NCBI GenBank assembly: GCA_023091735.1
Contig: JALKBU010000517.1
Location: forward strand, 1-35,770
Length of the DNA: 35,770 bases
From: Trichomonas tenax
Lineage: Eukaryota; Parabasalia; Trichomonadida; Trichomonadidae
Direction of reading: 5' to 3'
Shown here: positions 18,059-26,710 of the stretch, one piece after another
Layout of the letters: each line of letters opens with the position of its first letter
How positions within the stretch are numbered: the stretch's first letter is position 1
The notes under the pieces: model-generated
What the model saw: the letters and a program-made list of their open reading frames with translations, nothing else
Databases searched by the model: none
Told to the model about the DNA's origin: nothing
Translations under genes and position numbers: made by a program

Positions 18059-20098
18059 ATGTCAGTTGCTCATTATTCATACATTAGCGAAAGATCTAAA
18101 TGTTTAGTATTTGATAAATACAGATTAAATTTTGATAATATAAGTTTGATATTATCTGATGGTAATACATCACGAAGGATTTATATAGATAGAACATTTG
18201 ATCCAAGACAAACAATAGTATACGTACCATTTATATCTAATATTGATATTATATTTAAAGAAAGTACTATTGATGAATCCATTAGAAATTCATTAACTTA
18301 TATTATTTATTTGATTAGTTTACTAAATAATAACTTTGAGTTTAATAATATAATTAAATTTAAAAAACCTATAGAAATATCTGGTAAAGTAATATCTAAT
18401 ATTTTAAGTGATGAAACAAATGTAGATTTATTAACATTAGATTATTTAAATAAATATCATGATGAATTAAAAGGTGATACCGGACCACCAGGAGATGATG
18501 GTTTAGATGGTGAAGATGGTGTTTCAGCTAAAGGTTAGATATGGGATTTAATAAATACTGGATTAACAGCTGGCTCATTTGCTGCTCTACAATATCAAGT
18601 ATCACAATTATCAGTATTATTAGCTAAGACACAAGGTTTAGATAAATTATGTGAAGTTTTAAATGTTATATCTACTGGTGGTGATGTATTTAATAATTTA
18701 GCAACATAGGTTCAAAGAATGGAAGAGTTCACACATACAATTACAGGAAACTTTAATATGTTATCAGATATGTTAGAAGGGACTACATCTAATTTAGAAT
18801 CATTTGGTACATTCGTTTCGGAAACAAATGCTATGACTACTAATAATATTAATTGGATACAATATCTTACAGGACAAGTAATGGATAGTCAGATGAATTT
18901 ATTTAGTCAAGTTACTACATTTCTTAGAAACTTATCTAGAGTTGGTACTAGAAGTATTATAGCTAGAGATATTAATGAAGTTGTTGAAGAAGAAGATACT
19001 GTAGTACCTGAACCAACAATTGCTGAAAAGTTCAATAAGCTATTTCCTAGTTATGGTGTTTTATTGAATTATGTTAATAGTGTGATTAAAGATAATAATA
19101 TAAGTTTTGAAGGTACTGAGAAAAATAATGATTTACTTATTACTTTTACAGTTGCTGAAATATTTAGACAGTTATGTTCAATAAATGATAATTTAACTAG
19201 TTTCACTAAAATACCTGATGATCATGATTTAGAAATAAATGAAGAACCAGAACAACAAACATCTATAACAGTTGGTAAGATTAATACTCAAGAAATTAAT
19301 ATTAATAATAAAGATTTAAGTACAGAATTAAATAATAAATCTGATATTAATCATACACATGAAGATTTAGAAAATATAATAAATAATAAATCTGATATTA
19401 ATCATACACATAAAGATATTAATGATAAAATCGATTATAATACATCTCAAATAGTTTTAAGAATAGAGCAAGCTGAAAAAGATATAATTAAAAATAAAGA
19501 GAAATTAAATGATAAAGCACCAACATTAGATTTAGTTGAAGCATTACAGAAAATAGAAATGAAATGTGATAAAACATATATTGACGAACAATTAAATAAT
19601 AAATCTGATATTAATCATACACATACTAAATTTTATAAAGTTTCAATAAATGAAATTGATGCTTATGTATATGAAATTGATGGTGCTCCAGTAAATAAAC
19701 TACCAACGTTTACTTCAGGTCTAATTACGAATAATGAAATAACATATATTAAACCAAATTCAGATAATAGATTATATATAATTGAAGAATTAAATAATAA
19801 AGCTAATAAAGATCATACACATACGGAATTTAATAATATTAAATCTGATAGTATTTCTGTAAAAGATCCAGATAAAGAATATTATTATGATGTTTATCAA
19901 ACATTAAATGATATATCAATTATTTGTTAATAATAGTAAATCGTTATCTCAAATGATACAAAACTTATATCCAATAGGTTCTATCTATACATCTATGAAT
20001 AGTACTAATCCTAGTATAGCTTTAGGATTTGGTACATGTAGATAGATTTCTGTATTGTGCTAATAGTAATCAAACCGGTTTTGGCGCTAGGTAAAAAC
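18059..20098 (+). pseudogene. Collagen-like/phage-tail-fibre-like protein gene with two TAGs and a frameshift
   Basis: One frame runs from ATG 18059 to TAA 19928-19930, interrupted only by TAG at 18536-18538 and 18707-18709. In order: an N-terminal globular part (to about 18470), five collagen-type Gly-X-Y triplets (GDTGPPGDDGLDGEDG, 18474-18522), a helical stretch, and a coiled-coil-like region. Then come four copies of a module around NNKSDINHTH (19331, 19382, 19594 and a variant at 19793), which is the repeat style of phage tail fibres. After a shift near 19925, the +1 frame reads a segment like a phage tail-collar domain (NLYPIGSIYTSMNSTNPS, then GFGT). That breaks again near 20042 into DRFLYCANS and ends. 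An intact ATG at 18719 could still make a 403-residue protein. It is probably a decaying surface fibre of the mobile element. Confidence 0.65.
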
Positions 20099-20119
20099 AA
20101 ACCAATTGTTTATAACTAA

Positions 20120-20671
20120 CTATTAAGGCATAATGCAATTCATCAAGATGGTGTTGGTAGATTCTATATTAAACACGACCTTTCTGGCGTTAAACCTGAG
20201 CTTTTGCTCAAAGCAGACGAAACACCAGTTGAAATTGATCAAGATCGCAGAGTTATTGCAGAGAAAGGCATGGCACCGCATGTTAAAAAGTGAGAATTTG
20301 GACTCCATGTGACAGCTATGATGTGTTTTACTGCATCAGGAACGAGTATTCCGCCATTCATAATACTTCCAGGTAATTTACGCTCTTTGCCTGTCGATTA
20401 TGAATCTGTCGCTGCTCATACGAACTTTGCGACAAGCACAAAAGGGTATATGACGAATAGTTGCTTTAGAGCTTGGTGCGCACACTTGGTCAGCTGGCTA
20501 TCTAAGTATCAGCTGACCTTAGATCGCTCAATAAGGAATGACAAAGCCGTCCTTCTTCTCGATGGACATCCTTCTAGAGTCAATTTCTCCGCAGCTCAAT
20601 ATCTCGAACAAAGCATTCTAATTGCATTATTCGATTGCGTTCGGTCCAATCCTACACCGAAGCTTTTGTGA
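20120..20671 (+). pseudogene. Degenerate pogo-type (Tc1/mariner superfamily) transposase
   Basis: From about 20129 one frame reads a DDE transposase core: the first acidic block LLLKADETPVEI, and, after a TGA near 20291, HVTAMMCFTASGTSIPPFII and later VLLLDGHPSRVN with the second aspartate. Downstream the frame has lost the stretch between ILIAL and FDC where PAH..H.LQPLDV and the third aspartate normally sit. Pieces of the following region appear in another frame (SYTEAFVNNL, about 20655-20690). The N-terminal DNA-binding helix-turn-helix and the terminal repeats are missing. It lies directly against the broken fibre gene. Inactive relic; assignment to the pogo group rests on the DGH and TSG/PPF blocks. 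Confidence 0.75.
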
Positions 20672-20866
20672 ATAATCTCTGCTTTCTTAATATTTTCCAA
20701 CAAATGATTTATTTCTAAGCAATCATCACACAAACAGTTCATAATATCTATGCAACTGCCCTAATTTGAAATATCATGGCTTTGGTATTCCCACTTTTCG
20801 GAAATTCTGACATTGTAAAGTGTCAAGAAAAATGTAAACCAACAAATCCAAATTTGTTCTTGTTTC

Positions 20867-20986
20867 ACAACAAATTCTTGTTGCACAAAGTAGTTCATAT
20901 TGAACAAAGTATTTCCTGTTACACAAAGTATTTCATCTTTCACAAAGTAGTTTCTATTACACAAAGTAATTCTTGTTACACAAATT
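20867..20986 (+). repeat. 19-bp tandem repeat, about six copies
   Basis: ACAAAG (or a one-base variant) starts at 20885, 20904, 20923, 20942, 20961 and 20980, exactly 19 bp apart, with a weaker copy at 20867. The unit is close to CACAAAGTATTTCTTGTTA. Because 19 is not a multiple of three, the open frame across it is unlikely to be protein-coding. Confidence 0.85.
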
Positions 20987-21052
20987 TAGAACCAGATATT
21001 CAATTATATATCTTTACTGATTTAACCAAATTTTTATCAACTAATGCTCCTA

Positions 21053-21074
21053 TTGACATTGTTCACAATGTCAA
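21053..21074. repeat. 22-bp palindrome
   Basis: TTGACATTGT and ACAATGTCAA flank a 2-base centre. It lies inside the small element at 20784-21276. Confidence 0.7.
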
Positions 21075-21276
21075 AAATTGGGTAAATGAAATTAATAATA
21101 GATACCATATTAACATAAAATTCAAATAACAAAAATAAATGCATATTAAAATTCTCATAACATGCATTTTAGAAATAAATTCTCTTTCTTTTATTAAATG
21201 CTTTCCATAAAATCCGACATCCGACATTTGACATCTGACACTTTACATATCAGAATTTCGGAAAATGTGGGGTATT

Positions 21277-22863
21277 CACATGCTTCCATTAAGGATGCGG
21301 TACGGCCAGTTGTCACTTTTCACAAAAAATGGAAAATCCAACATCAAAAGGGTTTTGGGTAAAAACAATTCTCAAAATTGCTAAAACCCATAGTCATGCT
21401 ATTTCTCTAGAGGGTTGAAAACCGCGCAAATTAGTTGCTAAATCAACAATAATCCGTGCAATCTTGAATCAATATCTTTATTAATATCATAATTTGGTAT
21501 AAATGCTATACTGATATATGCATGTACCTGCATTTATGTGCTTTTATATTCTTCAGCACGTAGAAAAAACAAAAAGAATACCTACAAAATAATTTGGTAT
21601 TAGTTGATAAAACTACTTTTACCAGATTGCCATTGATAATACGGCATTGTGCACCGCGTTTATTGTATAGCTTAGCGATTTATTTTTTGAGATTGAATCG
21701 ATATTTTTGCAAAGAAAAATATTTGGACGAACAAGCTTGGTGTATGAAGTCGCTTACGTGATTTTTAAACAATTTATTGTCAGAATTTTGGACTTTTGTG
21801 TTGAATTAAAATAAATAATATAATGATCAACCGAAGTACTAAGTTATGGTAGGGAATTGGGTGTATTTTTTGTTGTTAGTTGTAGCTCGACGATTTATTG
21901 TGATTTTGACATTCATTAATTTAGATCACACTAACTGGTCGATATGATAGCTCTGGTTGTACTCACTCATATATGGTGTGAGTAGGCAAATCCATTCTTG
22001 TTGGAAAATTCATCTAAAAGTTGAAGCAGCTAAATTTTAAAAATGTCATCACCTATGTTTTAAAAATACATACATTGCATCAAAATCACCCTATCCTTGT
22101 TTTTTATTTTTTTCTCAGAAAATTTTCAATTAAAATGATGGAATATGCATAAAATATGGAATTATTCAATATTCCCTCATAAAAATTCATAAAAAGGGTC
22201 TCGGCCTCAGAAAAATGTTTTCCGAACAGGTATCTACATAGTATGTAGATCACACTTTTCAACTTTTTTTGCAAAATAACACTTGATGAACAGCTCCACT
22301 ACCTAAATGGACGATAGGATAAAATCTTTAATGGCTGGTTTTTTTTTCAAGAAAAGTATTATTAGGTGAAACTGAACTATCTATAATTAATAAAAAAATA
22401 ATACTTTTCTGATTTAGAAGGAGCAAAATTTACGTCTTTACCTACGTTAATTTCGAAAATAAATCTAAAGTTTCGTCATTTTGTCGATTCCATAGCTTTC
22501 TAAATAGTTGATCCACGAAATTCATATCGATATAGATGGATATATATCGGTTCTTGCTGGGTCTAAAAAGTGCTCTAATAGTGACCATTTTCGGTGGCTG
22601 TACCGCTCCCTTAATAACAGTAAAATTTGTTGATAGCGGCGAAAGGAAATAGAATCAATAAAATTTTCGGAATCAAGACAAAGAATGATCGTTTTTGAAT
22701 TGCTTACAGGGGTTGAATAAGATCCAAACACCACATACGAACATCAAAGATTCGGGAATTCAAAGCCAGGCAAAGAGATGAATATTTGTTTTTAGAGACT
22801 TTTGAGTGGCATCAACATTGAAAACAAAAGCTATCAAAAGTTTTTATCAAAAATTTTCACTTC
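21277..22863. other. Intergenic; possible coding remnant at 22522-22734 (minus)
   Basis: About 1.6 kb. A TGTCACTTTTCACA motif at 21311-21324 is repeated at 35137-35150. The minus frame 22522-22734 is somewhat protein-like (SISFRRYQQILLLLRERYS, then HFLDPARTDIYPSI) but short and unassigned; it might be a gene relic. Nothing else is recognised. Confidence 0.4.
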
Positions 22864-22869
22864 ATTCTT
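22864..22869 (+). promoter_or_regulatory. Initiator-like TCATTC before the C2-domain gene
   Basis: TCATTC spans 22862-22867, with A+1 at 22864, 8 bases before the ATG. It matches the trichomonad initiator and supports the start at 22872 over the upstream non-ATG codons. Confidence 0.55.
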
Positions 22870-22871
22870 TT

Positions 22872-23411
22872 ATGAGTCTGGTGAAAAAGCCACAAGCTTA
22901 CCACTACAATCCAATATTGCTTCCAGACAAGAACAAGAAGAAGCAGCACGGAAAATACAAGGTTTTCATCAAGGTGGACTCTGTTGAATGGGGTTCTTTC
23001 GAAACAAAGAAGACACACAGTTATACAATCTGCGTTGGCCCAAAGTTATCATACATGCCATACGCGTACGAGTTCAAGGACAACCAGAAACTTATTCCTA
23101 AGGTCTGGGAGTTCTGGTATAACCATTATTCATCATCAAAATTTTCGATCGCTCTTTTCAAGAATAATTTGATTTTAGACAACGATCTCATTGGATTTGC
23201 AGACATTAAACTCTCCAACTTCACAAAAGACACAGTTTCATCAGCGGTCTTTCCTCTGCACTCGGAAGGATTGAATCTTCAGAATCCTATCACAGTAAAA
23301 GTGATGGTTCACGTCTGCGAGAATGGAAGTGTTGCTTTCGATCCAAATACACTTCCTCCAAGAAAGAAACAGATGAGACCAACCATTGCTCAATTGACAG
23401 TCAACGAATAA
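22872..23411 (+). CDS. C2-domain protein (putative lipid/Ca2+-binding)
   Basis: This 179-residue soluble protein has a beta-sandwich pattern like a single C2 domain at about residues 28-150: KYKVFIKVDSVEWGS, then SYTICVGPK, KVWEFWYNHYS, KFSIALFKN, LDNDLIGFADIKLSNF, and VSSAVFPL leading to ITVKVMVHV. The DNDLIGFADIKL strand-loop-strand is the most C2-like part. Few of the usual calcium-binding aspartates are kept, so it may bind membranes without calcium. A polar, proline-rich tail follows. Trichomonads have many small C2 proteins. No signal peptide or transmembrane helix is seen. The partner membrane or protein is unknown; another beta-sandwich fold is possible. Confidence 0.7.
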   Translation: MSLVKKPQAYHYNPILLPDKNKKKQHGKYKVFIKVDSVEWGSFETKKTHSYTICVGPKLSYMPYAYEFKDNQKLIPKVWEFWYNHYSSSKFSIALFKNNLILDNDLIGFADIKLSNFTKDTVSSAVFPLHSEGLNLQNPITVKVMVHVCENGSVAFDPNTLPPRKKQMRPTIAQLTVNE

Positions 23412-24195
23412 GACTTTCACAAAACTAAATCTTTCTCTATCTCTAAAAAAACTCAAATTATTTTTCTAATTAATGAATAAAAACATCTCAAAACGCGAAA
23501 TTATCAACTGGAACAACTTTTGGTGCACTATTGCAATGTGTTAGGTCATTGAATTCATAAAATTTTCGAGATTGAAAACACTCTCAATTTTGATGGTCTT
23601 GTTCGTCCTTTATTTCAATTTGATAACAGTTTAGTGTTTTTATTTTGTTTTTCGATTTTTTTTTCATATCATAAGTTTTTAAAATCCCATTCAAAGATTT
23701 AATCAATGTTTAAGAAGCATATCAATATAATTGCATAATTTAACCAATTTCATATTTGATTTTGATATAATTAAGAATAACATCTAATAATATTAGCTCA
23801 TTTAGATAATAATCATTCCATATATTGATATAATATCTACAGAGATATATAAACATGTTTTTATATAATATTTTGCAAATTTGTCTTCGATATAGAATGA
23901 TTTAAGACAAATATTGCATTGCAAAGACCAATGCAACCGTGATACAGGCTTAATATGCAATTAAATGGAGTTATTTGATTGATTTCAAAGCTTCTCAAAA
24001 TCGAACATTTTAAATTTTCAGCACATTTCGATCCATAAAGCATTATTATGAATGTCAATATAAAAATCTTTATGGTATTTGGCCATCAAAAATAAACTTA
24101 AGAAAAAAAACATCAAATCAATCATAGAATGAAATGTTTTAGATTGATTATTTTCTGATGTCAATTCAAAAATTGATTATACATTTTTATAAATA
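23412..24195. other. Intergenic, nothing recognised
   Basis: About 780 bp of AT-rich sequence. No clear initiator was found close to the next ATG; the nearest TCA-type motif lies about 35 bases upstream. The minus frame 23861-24058 has no family features. Confidence 0.5.
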
Positions 24196-25488
24196 ATGGG
24201 TCTTTGCAGCAAAGAGTTACTTTATGCCCTTCCAATCATTCTGACTCCCTTCACGTTCGGATACATCATTGGATATAGTTCTCCCGCTGTTCCTTATTTT
24301 ACAAACAAATTCTCTTTGTCATCATTCGAAGGAACAGCTTTTAATGCCATTTCTCCGCTTTTAGCATGCGCAGGACCATATCTTACTGCATTTTTACTCA
24401 AGTACTACGGCAGAAGAGTTGTTGTTGCCATTCTTGGAATTTCAAATATTGTCCTTTGGGCCTGTTTGTTCGCTGTTGTCAACAAAAAGCTTTTCTACTT
24501 CGGAATATTCATAAGAGCCCTTCTTGGCATCGTTCTTGGCGCAAATTCGGCCATTGGACCGTTGTATTTGGTCGAAATATCACCTGTTGAATATGTTGGA
24601 TTCTATGGAACAATGAACCAAATGACGATTGTTCTCGGAATCATTATTTTGTTCATTATTGGCCAATATTATCCTCCATGGGCGCTTCACATTCTCGCTA
24701 TTGTCACTTCAGCGATACAGCTTGGAACGATATGGTTCGTTCCTGAAACATCTCTGTTATTCACTGATAAAGACATCGACAATGAGGAAGATGAAGAAAA
24801 TGGCGATATTAAGGAATCCATTTTCGAGAGCCAATACAATAAGAAAGTTTTGATATTGATCTTAGTTATGGTTTCACAGCAGTTCTCAGGTGCAAATGCA
24901 TTGATTACCAACCTTAGTTCCTTGTTCGAGAAAGCGCAAGTTCCAATTCCATCAGGTGTTGCTGCAGCAATCACAATGGTCGCTCAATTGATTGCTTGCG
25001 TTGTTGGAGGACTTCTCGATGGAAAAGTTAAGAGGAGGATCATGTGGATTGTTTCATGCGCCACATGTTTCATTTCTTTGTTGATCTATGCTTTGAACCA
25101 GAAGTTCAATTGGAACACCGTTCTTTCCATTGTCTTAATCTTTATATATCAGTTCGGTTTTGGAATCGCTCTCGCTCCAATGCCTTGGTACACTTCTCCA
25201 GAAATGTTCCCTCCACCTTTGAGGCCAATGGCATCATCAATAAACTCAATGACGTCTTGGATATGCGCTTTCATTATCATCTTCATTTATCCAGAGATGC
25301 AGAAAGGAATTGGAGATTTTGGTGCTTTCTTGTTCTTTGCTGCTGATGCTTTGTTTGCTCTTATTTTCGGTTCCATTGTCATTAAGGAACCAATACAAAA
25401 TGAAGATACAACAGAAAACTTGGATGATGAAGAAGAAGATGACAAACAAAAAGATGTTGAAGATAGCGGTGAAGCTGTTTCAGTGTAA
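24196..25488 (+). CDS. Sugar transporter, MFS (GLUT/SLC2-like)
   Basis: This 430-residue, 12-helix major facilitator protein probably imports hexoses across the plasma membrane. Family hallmarks: YYGRRVVV in the loop between helices 2 and 3 (70-77), RALLGIVLGANSAIGPLYLVEISP (107-130, the helix 4 and PLYLSE-type region), MNQM after it, VPETS at the end of helix 6 (182-186), QQFSGANA in helix 7 (228-235), and PMPWYTSPEMFPPPLRP (328-344) at helix 10. The central loop (187-215) and the C-terminal tail (about 400-430) are strongly acidic. The length is a little short for GLUTs (about 450-500), mainly from short termini. The substrate is inferred from family, not from specific residues. A single-gene transcription unit. 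Confidence 0.95.
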   Translation: MGLCSKELLYALPIILTPFTFGYIIGYSSPAVPYFTNKFSLSSFEGTAFNAISPLLACAGPYLTAFLLKYYGRRVVVAILGISNIVLWACLFAVVNKKLFYFGIFIRALLGIVLGANSAIGPLYLVEISPVEYVGFYGTMNQMTIVLGIIILFIIGQYYPPWALHILAIVTSAIQLGTIWFVPETSLLFTDKDIDNEEDEENGDIKESIFESQYNKKVLILILVMVSQQFSGANALITNLSSLFEKAQVPIPSGVAAAITMVAQLIACVVGGLLDGKVKRRIMWIVSCATCFISLLIYALNQKFNWNTVLSIVLIFIYQFGFGIALAPMPWYTSPEMFPPPLRPMASSINSMTSWICAFIIIFIYPEMQKGIGDFGAFLFFAADALFALIFGSIVIKEPIQNEDTTENLDDEEEDDKQKDVEDSGEAVSV

Positions 25489-26710
25489 TAACATCAACTG
25501 TATTTTCTCATGCAATTGGTAATAAAAACATATCTATATTTAATTTTCTTCTAATTGAAAATTACTTAGTTCTTCGATTTTTTTTTTTTTTTTTTTTGCA
25601 ATTTCATTGCATTCAACGCATCAACACTCGATAAACTACAAATCCAAAGTAATTGTTCGCGCATCATGGTTTGTTGACTGTTGGTGCTTTCGAGATTCAC
25701 ATAAATTTAACAAATTCGACCATCTTTTACAAATCTCCATTTTCTACGACTATATCAGGTTTCTAGGATATATAGTGATGTTGGAACCTCAGATAGTCGT
25801 AGGAAATGCTATGTATCAAATACTTCATTTTATCGATTTACATTACTCGCTTTAGTTGTCTCATAGCATGACAAACAGATAGGCTATGTTTCAATCCATT
25901 TCATCCTTTTACATACATAGAAGAATAATATGGAATGGAAGACAATTGTTTATAGTCTTTTTAAGGTCTACAACGTGAGGTGAAAGAGTCCAATTTTAGA
26001 AGTCTGTTCGAATTCGTTGAGAGGTATTGGCTATGAACTAAACCACAAAACTCTGCAGACGACTTCTACTAGCCAATGTAAACATCTTTGTCGTAAGGTG
26101 TGAGCTTGTTATCGTTAAAACTGATTATACCATCTTTTTGTGAAAAATTTGTTTGATAAATCAAGTGAGAAAAATGTCTATTGAATAGGAATTGAAGCTC
26201 CGCTATTTGTAGGCAATACATATATATAGAGTTAAAGATATTTTATATACATAATGCTTGATACTCGCAGAAATTAGATATTGAAATTTTAAAATTCTTT
26301 CGTTCTAGGCTTCAAAATCAGGAATATTAAATGGCATTAGATGGAGAGTATGATTTGATAGCAAAAATCTGATTATAAATTTGAAAAGTGAATAACCTTA
26401 TCCACAAAATTCAGAGCAACTCCTTTTTTGGATCTGGACCATAATTTTAGGAAAAATGTTGCGTACCGAAAGTTGTCACGAAAAAGTGATATTATCTGAC
26501 ATGTAAACATGCGTATTTGACACTAATAAATTGAATAGTTTACTTGAACCCTTTAACATCCCCATTTACTCATTTTAATCATTGAAACACAAACGCTTCA
26601 TCTAAAACTTTTTTAAAATTAGAGATATCTATTCAATCTTTGTTTTCCTATTTTATCTCAAGCCTTATCAATTACGAATAGAACTACTTTTATTTTAAAT
26701 AAATACATAT
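25489..26710. other. Intergenic; 21-base poly-T and repeat-type motif
   Basis: About 1.2 kb without a recognised gene. A run of 21 T lies at 25578-25598, 90 bases after the sugar transporter stop. At 26497-26507 TGACATGTAAA recurs (also at 9208 and, inverted, at 7336), next to GTTGTCACG and AAAAAGTGA. The frame 25607-25855 does not look like a protein family. Confidence 0.45.

Larger units (their letters stand above)
16796..20100. mobile_element. Partial Maverick/Polinton-like element (structural-protein end)
   Basis: Three tightly packed, strikingly AT-rich genes sit between host genes: two on the minus strand 4 bp apart, and one divergent gene only 17 bp from the second. The plus-strand gene encodes a viral/phage-style fibre. 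Mavericks are very abundant in trichomonads, and a compact block with capsid-like and fibre-like proteins fits one. However, the window shows no polymerase B, integrase, ATPase, protease or long terminal inverted repeats, so this is a fragment or another large DNA element. The right edge is cut within the fibre's last domain, where transposase relics begin. Confidence 0.55.
20784..21276. mobile_element. Small non-autonomous element with terminal inverted repeats
   Basis: The left end (20784-20825) contains CCCACTTTTCGGAAATTCTG and ends TGTAAAGTGTCA. The right end (21236-21276) is its inverted relative, differing at a few positions. The roughly 490-bp unit carries a 19-bp tandem array, a short palindrome and an open frame (20776-21129) with no recognisable protein features. 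This is the form of a MITE-like element. No target-site duplication could be assigned with confidence. Confidence 0.6.

Noticed and set aside
18059..19930. Reassignment of TAG to an amino acid in this genome
   Set aside because: The intact glycosylase gene ends in TAG at its expected C-terminus, so TAG works as a stop in the host.
20885..20986. CRISPR-like array
   Set aside because: The 19-bp units are contiguous with no unique spacers, and the setting is eukaryotic.
20776..21129. 117-codon frame in the small element
   Set aside because: It crosses an exact 19-bp tandem array, whose period is not a multiple of three, and begins inside a terminal inverted repeat.
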